Positions 22,980 through 40,300 of a DNA stretch of 64,000 bases are shown in pieces. The position numbers and the translations under genes are program-made. The notes below the pieces were generated by a model. That model was not told the DNA's origin and searched no databases. It saw only the letters and a program-made list of their open reading frames with translations. The stretch lies in the NCBI GenBank assembly GCA_964019165.1, contig OZ025277.1:3056453-3120452 (forward strand), given 5' to 3'. The stretch comes from Mastigias papua. Its lineage: Eukaryota > Cnidaria > Scyphozoa > Rhizostomeae > Mastigiidae. Within the stretch, counting starts at the first letter, position 1, and each line of letters begins with the position of its first letter.

Positions 22980-25900
22980 ACACACAGAGTTTTCAGCTCT
23001 TGTCGGGTGCTCACATTTATTTCCAGTTGATAGCACCTAACCCGCCGAGAGATTTCAATGGCGCTGAAGCAAATGAGAAACATGAGGTCCCTGCAAACGA
23101 TGCGAACAGAAAAATTTGAGCACCAGGGAATTAACTCCAGAACGATACTGCCAATCGTACTTTATGAGGTCCCCTAAGTCTTGAAGCGTTGAGATGTATG
23201 AGGGCCCTTGACCTTGAAGCGCCTCAGGGGCAATTTACCCTCTGCCCCTCTCTCGACGGATGTGGCTAACATTACCTGGCTAAGTAATGTTCGACAGGTT
23301 TCCTGTTAGAGCTGAATTTAATCTTACAAAGTATCATTTGCAGATTTCACTAAATAGTTTTGGTTGACATTTATCGGTTATGTCATTTTACCTGGTAGAG
23401 TGTTTACCCCATTTCATTACATTGCTTCGCATCAAATTCTGTATGGTATTCCAAAATGGTAGGTCTATCGAATGTTAAATTTATTTGCTAGCTCTGGGTG
23501 GTCGTGTGCACTTTGGAACGCATTATCATTACCTACGATGGGGTGGGGGGGGGTAAGCAAGCCGAATCCAAATCATTTGTTTTAATCAGTGAATCCCCGT
23601 CCCTTCCCTGTTATAATGTGGACTTCAATGGTAGTGCATGCATTTTGCTTTAGAAGCAAGTTCTGCCAAGGCTCAGTGCTGAGAATTCCTTAACTAGAGG
23701 CTAAATTTGAGTTTTCAAAATTCCTTAGCGATTCCTTCGCTTTTTACTTTTCGTTTAAGAAATGCTTAGGGAGAACGAAATATAGTGTCATAAAGGTGTC
23801 AGAAATTGATTAACAGTGAATATTTTATGCATTTGACAGCTTCAAGTCAGCAAAACATTCATCTTCTTTAACTAAAAACTTTCACATCCCCCAGCAGTCT
23901 CTGATCCAGTACTAGAAATCCCTTTGGTGTGCGTATGTTTCCCCATCCCAGTGTTCCCCCATTCGAGTGCTACCTTGTTCATAAAGCACTTGCTTACAAT
24001 TAGAACGAATGCTTTTGGCTGATATGTCGTTTTTGGGACATAGATTTATTGTGGCTAGAGACTATTGCATTTGTGGGTAACAGGTTAAATTGACGTTAGA
24101 TTTAAGTCTTGCATGTGTCCTTGAAATTGTTGCTCTCAGTGACAGACTTTCTCATGTTTGTTAAATTTTTGGCGGGAAGTGGTATCTGCAGGCTCAGGTA
24201 CTGGTCGAAGTAGCTCGTGAGTTCTGGTGAGGTAGAATGATCATGTCTGTCGATGATGAATCGACTAGGAGATTCTCTATGGAGCCAGTAAATAGACTGA
24301 ATCGTGGTCACCTTCAGATGATACTGTTATCAGTGACGGGATTTTCTGTTCCAAAGTACACGGGATCATTCAAAGCTGCATGTTCGAATACTTCTATAGC
24401 TATACTAATTTGAATCGATGCTTACGTGGTATCTCTTGTATAAATCGTTGTTCTGCTTAAGAGACACTAATCAAGCGATTACGCAGTTCTTTCGCCCCTT
24501 TCGTAAAAAATACCAAGGTTCCCTGGAAGCACTTAGCTCTAACTAGAGTTTTAGTATCATTTTACACGTTTTTCTTATGATGACACTCAATTATAGTCTA
24601 TATTTCTGTGTAAGAAACACCACTGCAAATCAAACTATGTTCCATCGCTAGGGAAATTGGTGTATTCTCTTCGTGTTCTGGACTACACACATGAAGGATT
24701 TCAGGGCCACTAGCCTATTTACCCAAAAAGTGTCGTTGATCCTTCCCCTGTCATAAGGCGGTGAATTTTTCCCAACTTCCCACCCTATGTGCTAATTTTT
24801 CCTCTCCGTTGTAACTCTTTCCTAAGCCTAGGTATAAACACCCAGAGTTCCATCAATCAAGAGCATTTTATACTCTAGAACTTAATTCCTCTTATTGCTT
24901 GTTTTTCCATTAAATCTTCCATACGCTTATCTCTTAAATCCCACTTTGATCCTCTTTCCTTTTCGATTTTACAACAAAATTTTGGTATGATATTTGTAGC
25001 TTTGCTATCATTTTTTAATGATTTGTTGCTTTCATACTATCAAATATTTCATAGCATTCACACTTCGATTTTCGAGTAACCTATTTATGTGTAAGTCATT
25101 TCATATTTAATTAAATACGAGTGTAGTAGCCAGTTTATGATCGAGTAAGTCTACTTGATTTTTTTGTATTTTTCCACTTGTTTCTCCTCCTCGCTACCTT
25201 TGTAAACGGCATTAGTTAACCGTGCTTTCAGAATGGACTTTTCACACGATACCCTTGCTTCCGGAGCCTCTTGGGGGCTGCCTTTTGCCGCCATGAAGCT
25301 GAGATTGTGTTCACAGGGCAGCTGACGAAAGCCTGTGAAGGACCAGCTAGGCTGGCTGGATAACCAACTCTTAAAAAAGAAATACAAAAGCAAGAACTTG
25401 TCCAGGATGGGTTAGTAACTCCGTAATAAGTATTACCAAAGGCTTGCCCAAGCAATGCGATCATATCTGACAGCACGTTCCTAATTTTCACATTGGGTAG
25501 GCGAAAAGTGTGCATGAATACACGGAGTCTATCTGTTCTGCAACGGATCTCATCTTTAGCGCATTTTGATTTAGAAAAGTAATTTTTTGTCGGCCAGAAT
25601 CAGATTGGAATTGAACAGATGCCAGTGCGTTTAGCTGTTTTTATATGACTTTTAAAGTTGGTGCAGTGTCTATTATCTAATCATTTAAAGTTGATACAAC
25701 TTTGCTCGCATTCTGGGCAACAGATACAGAAATTTAAATGGGGAAATTTTATTAGATTATCAACTTGCTAATTGCTAATGTTTTATTTTGGTATCGCATT
25801 TAAAGATGAATTATTGATTTAGCGTTTAAACATCGCCACAAATTTATCCTGCAAAATATAACATTTCTACCGTAGTTACAGTAAATTCAGAGATATGACT

Positions 25901-26450
25901 ACATCTTTATCATGGGCTGTGTTCTGCATATTAGAGTGAATGTCACGCTTCTTTACTCTACTAAAGTTTCATTCAGGATGAAATAACTATCTGTAGACAA
26001 CTCTCAACTGTTAGTTCGTCCAGACAATTACACGAAAAGGAGGTTTATTCGCATTAACTACAACTCTTAATCATTAGTTCGTCTGGAAAATTATATGAAA
26101 AGGAGGGTTATATGCACGAAAAGTAGTTTTACACACACTACTAAGTTTCGATTTGCATTAAAACTGCAGTTTAAATATGCTTTATAGAACGCCCTCTAAC
26201 AAACCATCAGTACTTGAATGTTAAATATTTCATTATGGGCTATGGAAAATCATAAACCGAAGAGCAGGCATACGCCTCCGCAGGGCTAGGAAGCTATAGT
26301 TCCAACTTTTACAAGGTAGATGTTTTCCTTTCTGTTTTATTTTCCATTGCAGATTTTTCTGGATCCATCCTTTATCACTATGCTATTCGGTAAAATCTAT
26401 ATGGTAGTTTTCCTATAGGTAGATTCTTTTCAAACCTCCCTGGGTAAGCA
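22980..26450. other. Gene-free stretch
   Basis: No exon with domain or convincing splice support on either strand. The overlapping frames at 25151-25515 on minus lack any recognised motif. There is no clear transposon. Confidence 0.4.
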
Positions 26451-26451
26451 A

Positions 26452-26622
26452 AGCCGCCAAATGTTTACAGAGTCTGATCAGATCTATTTTCTCCCAACCT
26501 AATTGACCAATCATCATGCAAAATGGGCCTAGTCTTAGCATGTGCGGTCAGCATCCTGCACGATGATTGGTCAATTAGGTCGGGAGAAATAGACATGCAG
26601 AGCTCTTACACATTTGGCGGCT
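26452..26622. mobile_element. Foldback MITE (about 171 bp)
   Basis: The ends AGCCGCCAAATGT (26452-26464) and ACATTTGGCGGCT (26610-26622) are exact inverses. Inside them the left segment with TCTCCCAACCTAATTGACCA and the right segment TGGTCAATTAGGTCGGGAGA are also inverted, so about 70 bp of each arm can pair, leaving a short centre. There is no coding capacity. Each arm contains a CCAAT box in one orientation (GACCAATCAT). Confidence 0.78.
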
Positions 26623-27901
26623 ATGTTCTCCAGGTATGAACTTGAGGCCTCGCCGCTAAAATAGAGCTCATTTGCTAGTTCATTCAATCTTACAGAGCAT
26701 AATTTTTATATATACATTCTATATAGGAATAACTGATGTTTTCACTGAGTCTTGATATTCTTAAATTTAATTTTTGATGCTCGTATCCACTATATTCTTA
26801 TGATAAAAAGAGTGTAATTGGCACTCCCCAAAAGAGTTGCTGAGTCTCATCATAGCATATTGATAAGTCCCAGCGCGGATATGTGAAGCTTTCACTTTTG
26901 CTTTTTAAAGAAACTCAAATAAGCAAATTATCTAGGGCTTGATGAAGCTTGAGCCTTGCTTTATTCTTAAATTATTGTTAAATTTCAGGGATCTGGAGTC
27001 TTGATATTCTTATAGACTTTATTCTTATTAAAAGTATTTATATATATCAGTCGTTGGAGGGATAGTTTCGTTATTTATTTGTTTTATTCCTCTTTATCTG
27101 AACTTATCTATTAGTATATATACAATGCTTGTCTCCTTTTGTAGACGTAACAATAAATGTCCAGTAGCAAGTTAGTTCGTTCGTGGGTGTATTCGCCAAG
27201 CATATGTTCGATTTACATTGCAATTCCAATACCACCTTGACTTTGGCAATGGATATTTCAAGCCAGTCGTTGATAAACCCATCCAACAACAGCACAAATT
27301 CTAGATATTACTCTCCCACAATTGAGCGGCAATGCTGCATCTTTATGCATCGTATTTTTACCATCTGCCTCAGAAACGATCTTAATGAGTTTCTACTCTC
27401 TCAACAATACAGCTCCTCTTCTAAAACGTCCAATCGAGTGGAAAGCGATGTTTTTAAATGGTGCTGGGTCCACTTCTTAGTATAATCTTCTCCAGTGTGT
27501 TTTCTTGCTACCAGAAATCGCTTTAACATGATAAACAGATATTCAGATATCTATGTTAAAAATATGATCTTCAATTTTCGGAAATAAAAGACTAGAATCT
27601 AAATATGATTTGAAATAGGTGCTCGCCGATTATAACATTAAGGTGTCATATTTCTGAAGTTCCTAAATACTGCACTTTCTCTATTAAAAGCATGGCCTCG
27701 AAGAAAAGTCGACCTCCGCTACTAAATGCCACATTTGACGTAATAACTTTGAAGTAAATGCCACCCTTTAATATATGCTACAACATGTAGAGTCACGTTT
27801 ATTTGCAAAACAGGCAAAGTACAAACTAACACACAACTGCAGGTTCTGTTTTTTATTCTCAATACGTACCATATAAAAGGCGTTTGATAATAGCTCCATT
27901 T
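26623..27901. other. Gene-free stretch
   Basis: No coding exon supported on either strand; the frame at 27183-27485 shows no domain. AT-rich, with no clear repeat family. Confidence 0.35.
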
Positions 27902-28183
<282 letters not shown>

Positions 28184-29808
28184 TTTCCTTTTGAACATGC
28201 TGCTTAAAATGTCTAGCATCTTTTTTAATTTCATAATTTCTTCATAACGAATCATTGTCCCAGATATTGTCTGTGAGAGTGTAATATAGACTGCTGGTAT
28301 GAACAGACCGAATTCTCAATTGTGCTTCTATGTGACATTTGTAATGGTCCAAATATGTTGCAGTTATTAAACGCCTCTGTGTAGTAAGCATCACAAAAAT
28401 TGTCTTAAAAATTTGCTAAGTGCCATGGCGTTTATTAGTGGAAATTCGTCATGTTAGTTTGGAAGCGTCGAGCATCCCTCAAGCTTCTCTTTCTTTTACC
28501 GCAAAAAAGTGCTGTCTATGTTTGCACATTTTAAATCACACTGCTGCTTAAAAAAGTATTCATTCCTGTGAATGTTAAAATGACAACTAGTTCGTTTAGA
28601 ATGTTATATAATATTCTTCACAAATGGTGTGCCATTTGATTTGGTTTTATATGCAAATCAATTAACAGTTCTGTCCCTCATTCAGGATATCAAAGTTCGG
28701 CAAAATATCTCGATAATGATGCGGTTGAGGTTGTCTAGTAGCAACTTCAAATCAACAGAGGAGATTGGGTATCGTTTAGGTGGCACAGTAGGCCCAACTT
28801 GTGTCCTCCTTGGCGTAACTAATAACTATTGCTTACAAAAAATGAAGCAGTGCTTGCAGTCCCCATTAAAGTTTTTTATTTTGTGTGCTAAGAACAGATG
28901 AAAGCCCCTATTTCCAAGCCATGGGGGTTCGAATAAGAGCAGCTTTAGATTAGCTGAAAGACTAGAAAGCGTTAGTTGTTTGTAAAAGATATTCAGAAGC
29001 TAACTGCAAGGAGCAAAATTGATGAATGAGGGAAGATGAATGGGAGACTAATGGAAAATAAAGGAAAGAGACTGAATGGAAGAAGAAGACCATACTCGGC
29101 GATGTACTGTCAATAACAGATGCCGATGCAAGTGTTATCGTCGGCTACGGTCGCAAGTTTCTTGTTTCTTCCTCACTGACAGAAGACGTTCAATAAGTCA
29201 TGCTCCTTTATATCGCTAGAACCGCAATCTCCTAATCGACGAGGCGAGGCGATTCCTTAGCGCTTGAGAGTATTGCTCGTGGTAAAATCTGTAGAAAGCC
29301 GAACGAAACAAATCAATTTAAATGCAAACATTGGGAAGACGTAAGTAACCGCCGACTTAACCAAGTGCTTTGAGTTATCAATTGTCCATAGTCAAGAATA
29401 TTAAATTGTTTTCTTTCATTTGCTCTTCTAATAATATCAATCCACTTTGAACGAGGGGTATGGAATTTGTTGACATATAACTGATACACTTTCACTATTA
29501 GGACGCATGCAGTTAAAATATGAGACATCTGTATATGCCAGCTAACTCAACATTGTAATTCTGTTTAAGTTGCATGTTTCGTAATAGAATTTGAAATGGG
29601 ATGGAAACTGAGATTACAAAAATAAATGCAGAACTCGGCTTCTTGCAATGTAAAGGAAATGTGTTGATTTGAGTATTCGATTAGGAAAGTTTGTTTTGTT
29701 CATTAAGCTGAAATGAGATAATCCTTTCCATATTTCCTTATTACTGTTCGTCTTCTATACAACGCTAAACCTATTTATGAGTGAAACAAGCACATCCAAT
29801 TTCTATGG
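28184..29808. other. Gene-free stretch
   Basis: No exon supported on either strand. The frame at 28629-28901 has no recognised domain and no convincing splice context. Confidence 0.35.
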
Positions 29809-29816
29809 TTCTAGTT
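29809..29816. repeat. 8-bp target-site duplication TTCTAGTT, left copy (hAT element)
   Basis: Exact match to 30140-30147 on the other side of the element. Confidence 0.85.
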
Positions 29817-30139
29817 CAGGGACCACCAGACCTTTCTTACAGTGGGCCAGATTACTGAAAGGATAACTAGCGCGGGCCGCAAAATCGAATAGGTACTTGC
29901 ATGTCGAAACGAAAGCTCTGAGAAAAAGATGTAATTCTGAAAAGAAAAAGGAAAGATGCTATGATATGAAATGTAGAAGAACGCGAAAAAATGGAGTCAA
30001 CTAGAACACAGAATCAATACTTTGCACATCATTATGTAACATTAAAATGAACGATAAAACTAGCACTCTAACGTCAAGTGCCGTCACCGTCAGTGGGCCT
30101 AATAGAATCCTGCTGCAGGCCGCAGTTTGGTGACCCCTG
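29817..30139. mobile_element. Non-autonomous hAT-type element (323 bp)
   Basis: The left end CAGGGACCACCAGAC and the inverted right end CAGGGGTCACCAAAC are imperfect terminal repeats beginning CAGGG, typical of hAT transposons. The right end continues into GCGGCCTGCAG, reminiscent of widespread Charlie-like hAT ends. A perfect 8-bp duplication TTCTAGTT flanks the element. No transposase is encoded. Confidence 0.82.
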
Positions 30140-30147
30140 TTCTAGTT
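30140..30147. repeat. 8-bp target-site duplication TTCTAGTT, right copy
   Basis: Matches 29809-29816 exactly. Confidence 0.85.
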
Positions 30148-34110
<3,963 letters not shown>

Positions 34111-34319
34111 TGTATGTCTATTTAGATATGTATGCATGCATGTATATTTATGCTTTTATTTGCATGTTTGTGTGTGTGTTGCATGTCGTATTTTTTTACA
34201 TTGTGTGGCATATGTTTTGTGTCTTGTGTTGTATTATGCAGTGTTTTTTTGTGTTATGTTGTGCTTGTTGTGATGTGTTGTGTGTGCATCTATGTGTTTG
34301 TTTGTAAATATTCATTTAC

Positions 34320-37300
34320 CTTGCTAGCAACTTTGCATTCATCAGCATTGTAAAACATAGAATTATCAGATGTTAAGTAGCTTTTACTTACTTGTCCGTT
34401 AATGATTTGCTCGTCAACTTGCCCGATTTGCTCTTCTATGAGAGAAAGAAATTTTAATGGAGTTAGGATAGAAGTACAGAAACTTTATCAAGACCTAACT
34501 CTAGGTTGTTTATCTTATGTTATATGTGTCGCTTGGGTTGTCTCTCTATTTTCACAACGAGCCCTCCTGTGAATAAACAATCAGAGTCATTGAAATTATT
34601 TGAGAGTTTCTGTAACTAGAGAATGTTATTTTTTTTAGGAAGCAGCTATTAAGTATCGAAGAGACCGAGGTGTAGGGAAATGAGCTGGGGTTTGAAATTT
34701 GATGCATATTGGTGCTGGGGGTATGAAATTTATAACAACATCCAAGCTAGGGTATGAGGTAGAATTTCAAGAAACACTAGAAGTCGTAGGGTGGCAGATA
34801 ACTAAAGAAAGCCCAACTATTATTGAGTTTTGTAATAAGTTTAGCATTTGCATTCAACCCTATTTGCATAACTGGTGTATCAGAATATTTTGAGTCCGCA
34901 GATTATTGCTGCAAACCACCTTTGCTTGGAGTTAATTTTTCACCTGCCTCCATCCCTCTTTCTGCTCCCTTATGTATAATTACTTTTTGATATCAATGCT
35001 AACCGGGGATTGCATTCTTGCTTAAAGACTATTCTAGGTGATCTGAATATTTTGAAATGACCAGAAATACCGAATTTTGATCCAAAACTTTATCATTTTG
35101 TAACTCGTGCATCTTCTGTTCTGAAAAACAAACTGCCTGTACAATGTTAGGTCATGAATAAGCGTCTCCCGCTAATTTTACTTGGAAGAAATTTCCTGCC
35201 CCAGCTCCTTTTGGGACCCCCGACTATTAAATTGTCCATTTTTCTAAGAAAAATTTAGTAAAAAGTAAAGCTACAGAGCTTGAATTCTAAAATTGGAGTG
35301 TGCAGGCTGTGGTTTAGTTTTATGAATGTTATAATCATTCCCAAATAATGAACAAGCATACTTTACAATGTTTTTATCGAATCTCAGCCTCCCCGAGTAT
35401 TTTGACCCTCAGTGCAATTCGCTCTAAGAAATTGTTCAGCCCCCTCAGCCTATTAGGACTCCCCATTTATTTGGGCCCTAAGAGTAGGGTAGTACCTATA
35501 GTGAAAAGTACATCCACAAATGGAACTTGATAGCAAGAGAAGTCAGAAATTGAGAATTATTTGAAAGAGGCTTTTTTGGATGTTGTATTTGTTTTCCATA
35601 AGTACTAGTAATATTAAAGGAGGAAAAGGAGGCTTCATTTAACAGATAGTGCATAGCGATCCATACTGGCAAATATAACGAATGCCAATTAAGATTAACG
35701 AAAAAGTACAAATTAACAGAAGCAAATCTAAATTAATGAAGACAAATTCAAATTAGCGAAAGGGAATTTGAAATAAGAAAAGAATTAATCTAGCAAAGGA
35801 AAAAATTGGAATGATGAAAGTAAGTTAATACCAGTGGGAGTTATTTGAAATGAATATTTAGGTAGGAGCATAGAAAAATATAATTTACTAAATCTGTCTC
35901 AAGACAAATCTCAAATTTTAGACAAATGCATAGTGACTATGCAGTTTATTTAAATTCGTAATCTGCTCAATTATTTCTGAGATGAACTTAAATTTCAAGC
36001 TTACGTGATGATATTGAACAAAAAGAAATGACGATATGGCTCATAAAGTCATGTACCTGCCGACCTCTTCTGCACGTGGCCTCTTACGTACGTTATAATC
36101 GGCGTGACCTCATCAAAGATGGCGGCTGCTGGTGCAAGTCCACACAGGTTGCTGCTATAGCATTTGACATTGAAGCATTCTTTGCCAAGCATCAATGCAA
36201 CGTCACATCTCTTGTTCTTGCAACATGAACTCACACAAGTGTGCTGGTTGTCAACAATTCCAACTGTCTTGAAATCGCCGGCTAAAATTCCGCCACGAAG
36301 CGTAGCACCTCGAACTGTAACACCCCTTTTGCATTTTGCATTTTCTCGGGGTACATTTAATAGTTGGTCTGCAGAAAAACAAGAAAAATGAGAAATGTGA
36401 GGAGCTACTGAAATAACAGCAACCGTGCAACCATCATCTCTGAGTCTTAAAAATATGTTTCGAGACTTCCAGATTACAGAGATTTTAAAAGACATGTCAG
36501 AGTTAGGGATGATTTATATGTTGTGCTTTAGTCCAATTTAGTAAACTATTTGCATCTAAAAAGCATACCTAATTGTATGGAATATTTATCATTTCACTGA
36601 AATAGGGTGTATTTTGCGGAGCATCTAAGAAATGCTTTATGGCCATGCCCTTTTCTCGCTTTTTAATGTGAACATCACCAGATTTTTAAAAACCTGCTTT
36701 AAACACTGATTACTGATTGCTATTGATTGAACATTGATTAGTGATTGTTATTGATAGAGCATTGATTAGTGACTGTTATTGACATCACAAATGATATCTG
36801 AATTAAAGTAACTGGTAATACAAGAAGTAACATGAATATACTTTTGAGGAGTTAGCTGGTCTTATCGCTAATCAATTCTGATGTTTATCACTGTAGAAAA
36901 TGATTTTATCAACGCAAAAATTGGTTATCACTTATGTAGGGCTAAAAGCTTAACTACTGATGAAGTACGACAAAAGTGCGACAGAAAAATTGAATCAATG
37001 TTTGGCATGCATTTAGTAGTGATTTAACATTTAAAGTCTTGAGAGAAGAATTAGATTCAAACTTGAGTTGAAATAAATCATAATGTAATATTTCTTTCTT
37101 AGGTTAATCTTAAACCTATTGTTACACGTAACTCATTTTGTGCCCAATTGTTTTCTAGAGACTAATGGTACTTTTACTTTGGGATCTAATACTTTCTTGA
37201 AAAATTCCATCAGCAGGTGTTGCTCATTCTTGCTGATGATTTCACAGTCTCTATATTTTTTCCCTCATTTATAAGTCTTCGAATGCTCCGAAGGTTGAAT

Positions 37301-40300
37301 TTGTCTATACCATCATTTATTAAATTTTCAAACAGACGTCCGAAAATACTATTCAGAGAAATCTTCCTTTTCTTCTTGGAATAAAAGAGTAGAACGTGTA
37401 GTGGAGATTGGCAAGGGAGTTAATCTTTCCAAGGCTAATTTGCAACTTCATTTTGATATTCTGTACTACTTTGCTTAGCAAAAAATCCCTAATAGCGCCA
37501 TCATTGACTAGATATTTCAAGCATAAATTGCCAGCTGTTTTAAAATGCTAAATGCTATTACGTATTCAGTGCATGATTTCTAATCCAAGGCGATACAAGA
37601 AGACTCTCTACCATCCTTTGACAGCACAAACCAACAAAAAACGTGAACTAGAATATGTTAGTATTTCAACGCAATAATTTTTACCTCTAATCCAACCATG
37701 CCAATCGCTAAATCGATGAATGAAAAATTTCATTTTAGTTTTTCCATAATTCTTCGTGTACAGAATTGCTATAAGCAAGATTAGTAGCATACAATGTTAG
37801 TCATCATTAGATGTTAGTATAAGAATTTTTGAACACATAAGTAGTTAAATGGAAACAACAACTTTTGAGATTTACAGAGAACTTTAGCAACAAAGGAGCT
37901 TTTTTAATTTAACATATAATACGTTAGTACACTGTATGTTAGTTATGGCTTCTACCTTGGTCAGTGCATTACTGCAGGTATCAAAGTCTGATATAAAGAA
38001 TTCTTACAGATTTACAGTGTTATGAAAGGTTGATTGTGGTCTTTCCTTTGAATTGCAAGAAAGGTGTGACAGAAGCTAAAAAATTGTGAGTTATCTAAAA
38101 GGTAAAGTGATAAAGTATAATGTTATCTAAAATTTAATAAGCATTAATAGATATCATTAGCACATTTGTTCATATTAGTTCGTTTTAATGACACTTCTGA
38201 TAAACAGATACACCCTATTTGCCAATCCACACGTTCTCTAATTACAGATCTACAGTTTCAAATTACAATTCCACACACTGAGTCAGATCCATATTTATTT
38301 TAGACCTTAGCAGACATTGTATGTTAATGAAAAGATTATAAAGTAAATCATAGAAATGGGTATAACACATTGTTTGAGATTAAGTTGCATAAGAAGATTA
38401 GGTGATAAAATCAATGATAGGAAATAAGTTATTAAGACGTGGACCAAAACTGTCTGGTGGCAATGTGACTCTGTGTTGTCAATTAAAGCACTTATGAATA
38501 AAAATCACTTATATTGCGCCATACTAACAGTTGCTCAGCTTTGAATGTCATGTCTCAATCTGATTACTATGCACCATGCGCTATGCTAACCATAAGGTGA
38601 TTGATCACAATCACCTGATTAAAATATTTATATCATAAAGATCACTAACGATCATTCATTGTAAAACCATTACTGAACCAGGATCCCATTCCACAATCTG
38701 ATACAACCTACATCAAGCACTATACTTGGTTTTAGTAAGTTTACTAATATACGCGAAATTAAACATAAAAAATATGGCTATGAAATTCAGCAGAACAGAC
38801 AAGTTCTGATACTTACATAGAGATGGATGTCCTTTAGATCGATGCCTTTTTCTGTCTCGCTGCTCCTCCAACTTTTTCAGTTTATCAAACGAGCTCTTTT
38901 TACTAGATTTGATAAAAGAGGTCTTAGTTGTATCCTTTGCGAACAGGGTCGATAATTCTCTTTGCAATGGTGTCTCTGTATACGAGGCCTTTGCAATTTT
39001 CTGGGAGCTTTTGGCAACTCTTGCCTTCTTTGGTTTTATTTGTTGGCTCTCTTGTTTAAAATTTATTTTTTCATCACTTTTGCTTTTCATTTTCGTTATG
39101 ACAGCTCTTGTGACATCATTAAAGTCTTGTTGAAATTGTTTTCCTTTTGAAATATCTTTATCCTTGAATTCTTTAACTAATTGTTTCTTTTTTACGTCAG
39201 AATCTGTTTTCATCGCTACTGCTCCAGAGGCCTCTTTGTGGCGATAACCATGGACACCATTTTTTACATACTGTACAGTGCTCTGTGCTTGGCCCAGGTT
39301 TGTTTCCGCTTTACTTTCGAGAATATTTGCGTGCAAAACAGTTGCTAGTTCATTACCCTTGTTATGAAATGAAGATTGCGTTGTATGCCGAAGCTCTTTA
39401 ACGCTAGCAGCAAGGTTATGTTGTTTCTCATCTTTTCTATCACCACGTGGGAGCATCTCTCTAGACTTCATCTTGGTTTTCAGTGCCGAAATAACACTGC
39501 CTCTTGTTGTCTTATATACGCTACTTTTTGTTGTAGCCAATGGTCCTTGACTCGGTTCAGCCGGTTGGTTTCTATTCGAGACCAACTGAGTGCGACCTTT
39601 GACAGGTTTATCGCTGCCATCATCAGCATCATCATCATCATCATTCCTGCCATGGCCATTTTCCTCCTCCTCATCCTCATTCTCATCATCATCGTTGTCA
39701 TAGGAGGTTGAACCTTGGTCATTTTCGTCTTTGTCATTACTTGAATCTTCATGTGAGTAATTAATCAATGGCAGACCTAAACTCAACCCGAGCTCCTCTG
39801 ACGATAATGGTATTGCAGACCTGCTCGCGGATGGCGTGTTGGAGCTCACTCTAACAACATTCGGTAAAACATAACTATCCTCGCTATGGCTTGCAATATT
39901 CACGTCTCTGGGACCTGTGTCATCTCTGATTGAGCTTGAAGTTGAGCCTGAGGATTCACCAGATGAGATTGAAGAAGATCCAGAATCAACATCATCGTCC
40001 TTTTCTCCTCCTAACCCTGAGTGATCTTCATCATTATTACGATCATTTACTGAACCAGAACCAGCGTCAACTTTTAATGTAGAATCAGCGACATTGGCTA
40101 GGCCTTGACTCCCTTCTTTGAACATTTGCAGCACTGGTAATATGTTCACTGCCTTTACCGGCTGTACTACTTTCTCTTCTTTTGTTTTTCTTCTAGAGAT
40201 CTCCGTAATAAGCGGAGTTGTTGGCCTTTTGTTCACTGTACTCTGGTGTTTGTTGGTACTGGATGAAAAACTGGTGCTGGCTTTAGTTGGCTTCATTTTC

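Noticed and set aside
25151..25515. Overlapping minus-strand frames of 80 and 95 aa
   Set aside because: No recognised motif and no neighbouring exons in phase; probably chance.
39376..39752. Frames of 90-111 aa on both strands
   Set aside because: Shadows of the Asp/Glu-rich linker exon of the MANSC gene.
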